A stretch of 24,616 nucleotides of DNA from Candidatus Omnitrophota bacterium (GTDB lineage Bacteria; Omnitrophota; Gorgyraeia; Zapsychrales; Zapsychraceae): the NCBI GenBank assembly GCA_029567025.1, contig JAKQLT010000184.1, positions 1 through 24,616 on the forward strand, in the 5' to 3' direction. This document shows positions 1 to 8,500 of the stretch, one piece after another. Position 1 is the first letter of the stretch, and each line of letters begins with the position of its first letter. The notes under the pieces were generated by a model. That model saw only the letters and a program-made list of their open reading frames with translations, was not told the origin of the DNA and searched no databases. The translations under genes and the position numbers were made by a program.

Positions 1-30
1 CGCGATTAAAAATTTTTTATATATTCTCAT
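1..30 (-). CDS. 5' end of an unidentified divergent gene (partial)
   Basis: Only the first ten codons lie in the window; the gene continues past the left edge. Read on the minus strand they give MRIYKKFLIA, a basic start turning hydrophobic, as at the beginning of a signal peptide or membrane anchor. The start is chosen because the ATG at 30-28 follows a near-perfect Shine-Dalgarno sequence (AAGGAGG) with a 7-nt spacer, a much better site than that of any other gene here. It is divergent from mutS. The product cannot be named from ten residues. Export is an inference from the charge pattern alone. Confidence 0.7.
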   Translation of the reverse strand, partial: MRIYKKFLIA

Positions 31-37
31 TTCTCCC

Positions 38-44
38 CCTCCTT
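38..44 (-). promoter_or_regulatory. Strong Shine-Dalgarno site of the left-edge gene
   Basis: On the minus strand this reads AAGGAGG, followed by GGGAGAA and then ATG. The core matches the anti-Shine-Dalgarno complement and the 7-nt spacing is optimal. It is what identifies the otherwise tiny left-edge fragment as a real gene start. Confidence 0.75.
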
Positions 45-76
45 GTTTTTTAACTACCTTATTGCCAACTGGATAA

Positions 77-104
77 AGTATAACACGGTTTAAAGCTCTA
101 ACAA
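77..104 (-). promoter_or_regulatory. Candidate sigma70-type promoter of the left-edge gene
   Basis: On the minus strand, TTGTTA (104-99, 4 of 6 to the -35 consensus) is separated by 16 nt from TATACT (82-77, 5 of 6 to the -10 consensus). Transcription would begin near position 70 and leave a leader of about 40 nt before the ATG at 30. This is a motif match in AT-rich DNA, so false positives are likely. The orientation and distance do fit the strong ribosome binding site downstream. Confidence 0.35.
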
Positions 105-175
105 GACCCTTCAGCCCGTTTGCAGAAACCGCTTTCTTGAAGAATCCCAGAGCCTCATTAGAATATAAAACTTCT

Positions 176-181
176 TATAAT
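176..181 (+). promoter_or_regulatory. Possible -10 element upstream of mutS
   Basis: A perfect TATAAT lies 38 nt upstream of the mutS ATG. No convincing -35 hexamer is found 15-19 nt before it, and the surroundings are AT-rich, so it could be chance. If real, transcription would start near 188 and give a leader of about 30 nt. Confidence 0.22.
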
Positions 182-219
182 ATTTTTTCTTTGTTCATTT
201 TTACTTTTATGCTATAAAA

Positions 220-2850
220 ATGCCTATGGAATCATCCCCCAAATCGATTTCCCTTATAAAGAACTCTGCCTCTGTTGAAACAAATCCTGAAAATGCGGCT
301 TCAACGCCGATGCTTAAGCAATATCATGCGATAAAAAAACAGCATAAAGACTGCATCCTTTTCTTTCGTTTAGGCGATTTCTATGAGATGTTTTATGATG
401 ACGCAAAAATGGTTTCCCGTGAACTTGATCTGGTTTTAACGTCTCGAGGGAAAGACCCCTCTGGAAAAATTCCAATGTGCGGTTTCCCGCATCACGCGGC
501 GGATAATTATATCGCGAAACTAATGAAGGCAGGTTTTAAAATCGCGATTTGTGAACAAATGGAAGATCCCGCCCTGGCTAAAGGCATTGTTAAACGCGAT
601 ATCATTCGTATCCTGACAAGCGGCACTTATGTCGATGAAAATACCGTTGATACGCGTTATCTTTTGGCCTTAGCGCCAGCAAAAGAATCAATCGGCATCG
701 CTTTTATCGATCCGTCTTCAGGAACCATTTGGACGAATGAATATCCTTTTTGCGCAAAACGTCTCACAGAATTATTTCTGAAACTTCCTATTTATGAATG
801 TATCTATCCGGAGAACGCCGAATCCTTTGTCCAAGATCTTTTTTCCCATCCTTCTTTAAGAATAAAAAATATCTGCTTAAGCGCTTATCAAGATTGGTGT
901 TTTAATGCCGAAATGGCCTATAAAACTATTTGTGAACATTTTCACGTTCATAATTTAAACGGATTTGGAATTGAATCACGCTCTCACGCTCAAGCCAGTT
1001 GCGGCGCGCTGTTAGAATATTTAAAAGAAATGAACAAACAACCCTTACGCCATATTGATAAAATCTCTCTTTATATCGATGATGATTTTATGTTCATTTC
1101 TCCACCGGCTTTTAAAGGTCTTGAGCTTGATCATTTCATTAAAACAATCGATGAGACGCTTTGTCCTTTGGGAAAACGAAAATTTTATTTCTGGTTTACG
1201 CATCCTTCAAAAGATATCGAAACAATCCAAATGCGCCAACGCGCCATTACGCTGCTAAAAGAAAATGCCCCCGCTCAAAAAGAATTAAAAATTCATTTAA
1301 GCAAAATAACGGATATTGAAAAATCCTTATCGCGTATTAGTTGCGGCTATACGCATATTAAAGATCTCGTAGCGCTTTGTCATGCATTAGCGCGCATTCC
1401 CGATCTTAAAAATATTACCCATCCTTTAAAAAATGAAAATCCGCTTTTTACGATTGATGATATTGAGAATCTGCGAACTCTTTTAAAGGCCAGCGTTAAC
1501 GAAGACGTTTCGCTTTCTAAACCAGACGGCCGTGTCATTAAAACGGGCTATCATCATGAATTAGATGCGTTACGTGATATGCAAGAAAATAGCCGCGTAT
1601 GGCTTAAAAACTTTCAAGCAGAAGAAATTAAAAAAACAGGGATTAACTCTTTAAAAGTTGGATTTAATAATGTCTTTGGTTATTATATCGAAATTACAAA
1701 ATCCAACTTAAGCGCGACGCCGCCGCATTATATTCGCAAACAAACGCTGGTCAATGCCGAGCGTTTTATTACTCCCGAGCTTAAAGATTTTGAAGAAAAA
1801 ATATTAACAGCGGAAAGCCGCATTCTTAAAATCGAGAACGATATCATCAAAGACCTTCACCAAAAAATTCTCGATCATTCCGAAGCGCTTCATCATTATT
1901 GCGAACAATTAGCAAACTTAGACTGTTTATATGCTTTAAGCCTTTTAGCTCAAAGACATGATTATTGCTGTCCTCAAATCAACACCACAAGTATTATTCA
2001 TATCAAAAACGGCCGTCATCCTGTTGTTGAAATAACATCAACCGAAACATTTGTCCCTAATGACACCTTGCTGGATGATAACGAAAACCATCTTATTATT
2101 TTAACAGGCCCCAATATGGCAGGAAAATCCACTTATATCCGTCAAACAGCTCTTTTAACAATTATGGCGCAAGTTGGCAGTTTTATTCCGGCCCAAGAAG
2201 CCAATATAGGCATTGTGGACAAAATTTTTACGCGTATCGGCGCGCATGATGATATTACCAAAGGCCAATCTACTTTTATGGTGGAGATGAATGAAACTGC
2301 GGATATTTTAAATAATCTCACAGAAAGAAGTCTTGTCATTCTTGATGAGATTGGCCGAGGCACTTCAACTTATGACGGACTTTCTCTGGCTTGGGCGCTG
2401 GCCGAATATTTCCAAACAAAAAAAGCACGAACACTTTTCGCGACTCATTTTCACGAATTAACGGCTTTAGCGGATAAATTGCCAGGTATTAAAAATTACA
2501 ATGTCGCTGTCAAAGAATGGAAAGACGAAGTTGTATTTTTGCACAAAATTGTTCCCGGAAGCTCTGATGACAGTTACGGCATTTATGTCGCTAAACTGGC
2601 CGGCATCCCTTCTGCTATCATCGAGCGTTCTAAAAAAATTCTAACACAGTTAGAGCTCAAAAATGATATCAAAGAAAATATCCGCCGGGACTTTCAAACC
2701 GAAGAACAGTTAAATTTTTTTACAGCTCAGCTAAATCCTGACACAACAGAAATTATAGAAACCATTAAAGCGTTGGATATTAATCATCTGACGCCCATTG
2801 AAGCATTATCAAAAATCCAGAATCTCAAAGAAATGTTAGAGCGCACATAA
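220..2850 (+). CDS. mutS: DNA mismatch repair protein MutS
   Basis: MutS binds mismatched or looped DNA as a dimer, then uses ATP to form a sliding clamp that recruits MutL. At 876 residues it is close to the family norm (E. coli about 853). Visible features are the mismatch-reading motif GDFYEMF near residue 52 (Phe and Glu of the F-x-E wedge), the Walker A motif TGPNMAGKST at 629-638, Walker B with Asp709-Glu710, the following GRGTSTYDG, and ATHFHE. QLNFF at 830-834 resembles the beta-clamp-binding motif seen in MutS C-terminal tails. ATG 220 is the first start after the in-frame stop at 178. It lacks a Shine-Dalgarno sequence and adds about 25 residues before the conserved TPMLKQY, so ATG 226 or ATG 310 remain possible. 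It is the first gene of an operon with mutL. Confidence 0.97.
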   Translation: MPMESSPKSISLIKNSASVETNPENAASTPMLKQYHAIKKQHKDCILFFRLGDFYEMFYDDAKMVSRELDLVLTSRGKDPSGKIPMCGFPHHAADNYIAKLMKAGFKIAICEQMEDPALAKGIVKRDIIRILTSGTYVDENTVDTRYLLALAPAKESIGIAFIDPSSGTIWTNEYPFCAKRLTELFLKLPIYECIYPENAESFVQDLFSHPSLRIKNICLSAYQDWCFNAEMAYKTICEHFHVHNLNGFGIESRSHAQASCGALLEYLKEMNKQPLRHIDKISLYIDDDFMFISPPAFKGLELDHFIKTIDETLCPLGKRKFYFWFTHPSKDIETIQMRQRAITLLKENAPAQKELKIHLSKITDIEKSLSRISCGYTHIKDLVALCHALARIPDLKNITHPLKNENPLFTIDDIENLRTLLKASVNEDVSLSKPDGRVIKTGYHHELDALRDMQENSRVWLKNFQAEEIKKTGINSLKVGFNNVFGYYIEITKSNLSATPPHYIRKQTLVNAERFITPELKDFEEKILTAESRILKIENDIIKDLHQKILDHSEALHHYCEQLANLDCLYALSLLAQRHDYCCPQINTTSIIHIKNGRHPVVEITSTETFVPNDTLLDDNENHLIILTGPNMAGKSTYIRQTALLTIMAQVGSFIPAQEANIGIVDKIFTRIGAHDDITKGQSTFMVEMNETADILNNLTERSLVILDEIGRGTSTYDGLSLAWALAEYFQTKKARTLFATHFHELTALADKLPGIKNYNVAVKEWKDEVVFLHKIVPGSSDDSYGIYVAKLAGIPSAIIERSKKILTQLELKNDIKENIRRDFQTEEQLNFFTAQLNPDTTEIIETIKALDINHLTPIEALSKIQNLKEMLERT

Positions 2851-2852
2851 AA

Positions 2853-4619
2853 ATGGCTACTATCACAATATTACCCGATCATCTTATTAGTAAAATCGCC
2901 GCCGGAGAAGTTATTGAACGCCCCGCATCCGTCATCAAAGAATGCGTGGAAAATTCTTTAGATGCTGGCGCAACATCCATTGAAATTCATTTAAAAGATG
3001 CTGGGAAATCTCTAATTCATATTAAAGATAACGGCACAGGCATTTCACAAAACGACTTAGAAAAACTTTTCTTTCGTCATGCCACAAGCAAAATAAAAAA
3101 CGAGGATGATCTCTCTCATATCAACTCTTTAGGATTTCGAGGAGAAGCCCTTTACAGTATTGGCGCTATTTCTGATGTAACCTTAAAAAGCAAAACGCTC
3201 AATCAATCAGAAGGATGGGAAATTCATGTCCGAGGAACGCAACGTCTTTCTTTAAAGCCAGCCGCGACCACCCTTAATGGCACAGAAATCGAAATCAAGG
3301 AACTTTTCTTTAATACCCCTGCGCGCAAAAAATTCTTAAAATCAAACACGACCGAAATAAACCAAATCTTAAATATTCTTATTCCCTATACCCTCTTACA
3401 TTATAAAACACGCTTTTTACTGACACACCAAGGAAGCCCGCTTATCGATCTTCCAACGGACGAAAATTTAACAAAACGAATCGCCCAATCCCTGCATATA
3501 GAAGAAAAATACATTCTGGAGAAAAAATATCCGAAAGATCAAAATGATATGGCCATTCAAATCGTCTTAGGCGATATCAACATCAAACGTGCCCGGCGGG
3601 ATTTACAATTCTTATTCATTAATGGCCGCCCTGTCCAACATAAAAACATCTCCTTTCATCTCAATCAAGTTTATCGGCTTATAATGCCGCCAACAGATTA
3701 TCCGTTTTTTTATGTTGATATCCTTATACCTCCCGATGATGTTGATGTTAATGTCCACCCGACAAAACGCGAGGTGAAGCTCAAAGACGAACAACATCTT
3801 TGTATGCTTTTAAGAAATATCACAGAAGAAATTCTGATGAAAAACGGGCAAATAAAAGAAGCGGCCTCTTCCTTTTCCCCTGCCCATACTTTTAAAAATA
3901 CTACTATCAGAATAAAAGAGAATAAAACAGATAGCCTAGAGCCTTGGGAAGGTCAAAGCGAAAAAAGCCCGAATAATAACATCCCTCATTCGCCTTCAAT
4001 ATCCGAACAGCTCTTTTTTATTCCAGAAGCGAATTTCCATAGAAAAAATAAAGAAAATCTACAAAGCCGTCTACAAAACGCAAAATTTATTGGTGGTTTC
4101 CTTAATAAATATTTACTCTTTGAAGAAAATCATTCGCTTCTTTTAATAGATCAACACGCGGCGGCGGAACGCGTCAATTATGAAAAATTTCTAAATCAAA
4201 TCCGCAAAGGACAAATCGAAGTCCAACATCTTTTAACGCCCATCACCCTCAAATTGACTCCTCAAGAATTTCTGACATTTGAAGAAATCAAAGATACTCT
4301 TGAAAAAATAGGATTCTCCAATAATCAATGGGACGCCACATCTATTGCTATTCATTCTCATCCCATATTTATTAAAAATATTGAACGCGCCATAAGGAAT
4401 TTATTAGCAGAGCGGTCTGTGGAAAAGTACGATATGGATGCGATAGCTCGTCGCGCTTGTCGTTCATCCGTGATGACAGGCGATAAACTTCAAGACCCTG
4501 AAGCAGAAAAATTAAAACAACAATTAATAGAATGTTTCGATCCTTTTACCTGCCCGCACGGACGGCCCACAGTCGTAGAATTAACAGAAGATTTCTTAGA
4601 CAAACAATTCCTGCGTTAA
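2853..4619 (+). CDS. mutL: DNA mismatch repair protein MutL, endonuclease type
   Basis: MutL couples MutS mismatch recognition to strand nicking. The N-terminal GHKL ATPase shows ENSLDAGA (magnesium/ATP site), DNGTGI, HATSKI and GFRGEAL, then HPTKREVK of the transducer domain. A variable linker around residues 330-400 joins the C-terminal dimerisation domain. That domain carries the nuclease motif DQHA-x2-E-x4-E at 433-444, ACR at 535-537 and CPHGRP from Cys567, the zinc-binding endonuclease set of PMS2-like MutLs, which E. coli MutL lacks. This protein therefore probably nicks DNA itself, and no MutH would be needed. At 588 residues the length is normal. It starts 2 nt after the mutS stop with no Shine-Dalgarno sequence, which suggests translational coupling. 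It ends 14 nt from the convergent giant gene. Confidence 0.97.
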   Translation: MATITILPDHLISKIAAGEVIERPASVIKECVENSLDAGATSIEIHLKDAGKSLIHIKDNGTGISQNDLEKLFFRHATSKIKNEDDLSHINSLGFRGEALYSIGAISDVTLKSKTLNQSEGWEIHVRGTQRLSLKPAATTLNGTEIEIKELFFNTPARKKFLKSNTTEINQILNILIPYTLLHYKTRFLLTHQGSPLIDLPTDENLTKRIAQSLHIEEKYILEKKYPKDQNDMAIQIVLGDINIKRARRDLQFLFINGRPVQHKNISFHLNQVYRLIMPPTDYPFFYVDILIPPDDVDVNVHPTKREVKLKDEQHLCMLLRNITEEILMKNGQIKEAASSFSPAHTFKNTTIRIKENKTDSLEPWEGQSEKSPNNNIPHSPSISEQLFFIPEANFHRKNKENLQSRLQNAKFIGGFLNKYLLFEENHSLLLIDQHAAAERVNYEKFLNQIRKGQIEVQHLLTPITLKLTPQEFLTFEEIKDTLEKIGFSNNQWDATSIAIHSHPIFIKNIERAIRNLLAERSVEKYDMDAIARRACRSSVMTGDKLQDPEAEKLKQQLIECFDPFTCPHGRPTVVELTEDFLDKQFLR

Positions 4620-4633
4620 CATTCATAAAATTC

Positions 4634-5542
4634 TTATACAAAAATCTGTCGATAACGATCCGTAAATAAAACGATTCTGGGAAGATCATCGTTAAAAATC
4701 ACCGGCGTAAAATCTCCCAGAACATTAAGACGGACATACGCATACGCCCTATCGGGGGAATACGATATAAGAGGCGTCGGATAAAAAACCTTCGCCATAG
4801 GAAGAATAGGATTTCTTATAACAGGTTGTTTCTTAAACCTATCCACGACGCATAAAACTTCATGGACCCAATCTGTTGTTATGGGGCGATAAATACGCCC
4901 TTTGATATTAAGGGCTAAACAAAACATTTTCTTCGGATTTATAGTCGGACGGCGAATGATATATTTTTTATCTTCTGGTTTTTTTCTATCAAAAATTTTC
5001 GGCCATTTCTTCAAAGGAATTTCGGGCGGCATCCCATAACGGGCAGCTAAAAGCGCGCGAAAATGTTCAACGTCATGCGGAACCTTCACAATATCTCCGT
5101 CGCTTTTTAACTCAAAAAACAATAACCCTTGCGAAAGCTCTCGCGTATATTTTCCGCTCCAAACATCTTGCATCAATTGAAATCTCTCTTCACCCTTAAT
5201 TTTTTCTAAAGCATTTTTAAGCCATTGTTCTTTTTGTTGTTTGCCATCATCGATCGTCTCCCGAGGATTTCGCGACATATAAAAACCATAAGGAGATAAT
5301 TGTTTGTCTTGATGATTTCTTTGTTCATTGAAAATGTCGTTTGATAATTCGCGCTCTTGTCTTTTTCGACGACTTTCTTTTTTTCTTTTTTCACTTTGTT
5401 GGATTTCATTGAAAACATGTTTCCAAAGATACTCCTCTCGGCGGCGCATATATTTCTTTAACAATTCAAAAATTGCTGACGTATCATCTTTAAGCGGTTT
5501 ATCTATTTCTGCTTTTCCAAAAATATAATCTATACGCTGTCC
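4634..5542 (-). other. Charged helix and C-terminal domain of the giant protein (res 6356-6657)
   Basis: Residues about 6381-6434 form an Arg/Lys/Glu/Gln-rich helix, probably coiled coil (for example EKRKKESRRKRQEREL). After about 6450 the sequence looks globular with alternating hydrophobic strands and helices, and ends at QIFV. I recognise no family. The stop is 14 nt from the mutL stop on the opposite strand. Confidence 0.5.
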
Positions 5543-8500
5543 TCCTGAAGAAAACGGAGGAGCTAATAATATTTTAGGGATAATCAATCGCCACGGCCGC
5601 CAAGGCGTTATTTTAACAAAAATAGGCGACCACGGATGATGTTCTTTTTCTTTAATAGGAACCACTGGTAATGTTTCCTGAAAGGGCGGAGGAATAAAAA
5701 AGGCTCTTTTTCCCCGATCATCGTCTCCCGGTCCTGTTCCCGATCCAGGGCCTCTGCCCGTTGAAAAATCTGTTGGCCATCTTTGATAAGGGGTTTGCGG
5801 GAAACCTTTTTGCGGAGTATTTCCTTCTGGTCCAGAATAACCACCTTTATCCTGGCCAGGGAAGCCAAATCCATAACGAATAAACCAAAATGCAAAAGGA
5901 TTTCTCGCAAATCTCGACGGAGGAATCATTATTTTATTGAGAAAAGGAAAGCGATTATTATCACCCTCATCATTTTCATCCATACCCGGACGTTTCCTCG
6001 GAAATGGAATAATCGGATACGGCCTAAGAAGAATAAAACCTCTGAAAGGTCGTGGCGGCCGAGGGGCAAAGCGTCGAGCTCGTTTTCTGCGTTTACATTT
6101 TTTCTCGCGTTCTTCCCAATCATCAGGGCGCTCATCCTCGGGAATATCAAAAATACAAACACGCGTTCCATCGTCTTGAACCACACAGCCCGGACAATCT
6201 TCCATTGCTTTTTGTTCAGCGGCCGTATAGTTAGAAGTAATGCCCAACAGAAAGCCTAAAGAAACCCATTTTTCAACACCGAAAAGTCCCAGCCCTTGTC
6301 CAAGGCCAGAAGACACTTCTAATATATGGAAAAGATTAAACAAATAACTTAATCCCAAAACAAACAAGAAAACAAAAACGCTCAAGAACATTGAAGGCAA
6401 AACCATAGATTTAGTTTTATGTTTTTCGATATTCTCTATTTCATTCATAGGCAAAACAGATTGTATCTTCTGGACGTATTGAACAAAAATATTACCTGTT
6501 GGATCAAAATTATCCTCTTCAAAAAATTTCGCTTTTTCGAAAAGATAAATAAGCGCGGAGGCTAAAACATAAATAGATCTTGTTTCAGCCCAACCGGCCT
6601 TTAAGCGGAAAATAACGCTCTTTCCTTTCTCAAGCGCAAAAAAGGCTAAATCCAAAGGCAACATTACTTCTTTCCATTCAGGGAAATCTTCTCTCAAAGC
6701 AAAAACAGTAACACCGTTAAAATAAGGTCTTCGTATCAAATTAAAAACCATGGCCGCAGGCCTTGTATGAAATCCCCTAGTATTTAAAAGTCTCAGCTTA
6801 ATCACTAATTCTTTCTCTTGCCGATTCCAATCTGTAAAACTTTCATCAACGAAAATAGGTTCTTGCTCTACAATGGTTTCTTGAGGTTTTTCCATTTCAT
6901 TCCAAGAAATATCCGCATCCTTTCTTTTTAACGATTGAGACAGACCAATAGGGCTAACCATCACTTGTTGTATATGTAAAATATCAATATCGGTTAAAAA
7001 CACATGAACGATCGAGGAAAGATATTTATGGACAACGCCTCGATTATCCCGTATCCATCGCATAAAATCGGCTAAAATCATTTCCACTTTTGACCGCATT
7101 TTCAAAACAACCTCATCCAACACTATTTTCTCGGTTTCTTTCTTAATAAGATTATCTAAAGCCTCATTGAATTTTCTAAAGAAATCCTCTTTGGAATAAA
7201 GTTCTTGCGTTATATCTTTATTCTTTATAAATCTCTTTACTCCATTCTGACTGATAACCACCATGGAACCCGCTGAGCCAATAACATGAAAACGCGTTTC
7301 TTGTCCTATTAAAACGCTCGGAATACTATTATTCACCAACCACAAAAATGGATGGCCGATAATCGTGCTAAAGGTTTTAAGAATCTCCGGATCAATATCG
7401 CTCGATGATTGTTCAAAATATAATATCCTTCTTAATAAAGGATCTTTAGTGACTTGATAAAAATACGTGTTCTTGCGCGAAGCTTCTACCGTTTTTTCAC
7501 GAAGTTTTTCTGTCATTAAACGCGTTTGTTCAAAAAACCTTTCATCGAGATCATGAACCGACGCTATCAAATTATTCCCGCCCGCCGTATAGAAAGCGCC
7601 AAAATGACCTTCAAGGAGCAGATGGCTTCTGAAACGAATAGCGTCATATAGATGCCGTATTTTTCTATTCTTTAAGAAGCTCTTTTTCCAATTGTCAAAC
7701 GTATCACTCGTGATTTTAAATTGATTTAACCAAACACGGAAACGGTCTTCGTACATTATTTTTAGACAGCGGTCATCCGCTTCAACGGCTGATAAGAAAA
7801 TAAACTCATTATTTCCCAAAATAGGAATAATCCTAATATTGCGTTTCTCCAATAGATCTCTTTGTGCGGGCTTTCCATGAATAAGATCATAAGATAATAT
7901 TTTCTCTAAAATGTCTTTAGAATCATAATTCGCCGGCATAGAAATTCCGTTAAAATCAGGCAGAAAATCGCCAACAAGGAAAACAGAAAAGAACACAACG
8001 CGTTCTGGGAATTTCTCTAAAATCGCGTCATATTCCTTGATAATCAATGGGGTCCAATAATTCCAATCACCGTCAAAATCAGAAATCGCGATTTCAACAT
8101 TAATCGTATTTTTATCTAACTGAAATACTCTCTTGCGATTTTCTAAATATTTCAGTCTTTGCCATTGATGATAAGAAGAATGTTTCAATTTTCCTGTTTC
8201 TCTAAACAGCCAATGAAAACGATCATTTAACTTCTTTAAAGACCGAACATTAAATAGAATCTTTTTATATAAAACATCCTCTAAAATACCCGGCGTTGAA
8301 TGATGTTCTGTTCGCATCCATGCGTCAGTCCTTAAAACCCAAGCGTCTTTGGTCAAATCATCAAAAACAAGAGATTGTTTTAACTTCTTATCCCGCACAA
8401 AAAGAGCCATCAAGCCATGAGGAGCTAAAATCTTCTCCAAATTCCTAAACACCGAAATAATCTCGCGTGATTCTTTCGACGGCACAAGGCTGCCTGGCGG

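Noticed and set aside
31..219. An RNA gene or riboswitch in the divergent intergenic region
   Set aside because: The region is only 189 nt, AT-rich, and shows no strong stem-loops or known aptamer patterns by eye. Nothing beyond candidate promoter elements is supported.
1055..2363. Short ORFs inside mutS (1055-1258 +, 2142-2363 -)
   Set aside because: They are out-of-frame or antisense shadows of well-conserved MutS coding sequence, with no recognisable product.
5783..6259. A 158-codon + strand ORF, and overlapping ORFs on both strands between 5608 and 6259
   Set aside because: They lie within the Pro/Arg/Gly-rich part of the giant gene, where composition removes stops in all frames. The translations are Arg/Ser/Phe-rich without domain-like patterns, and no ribosome binding sites precede them.
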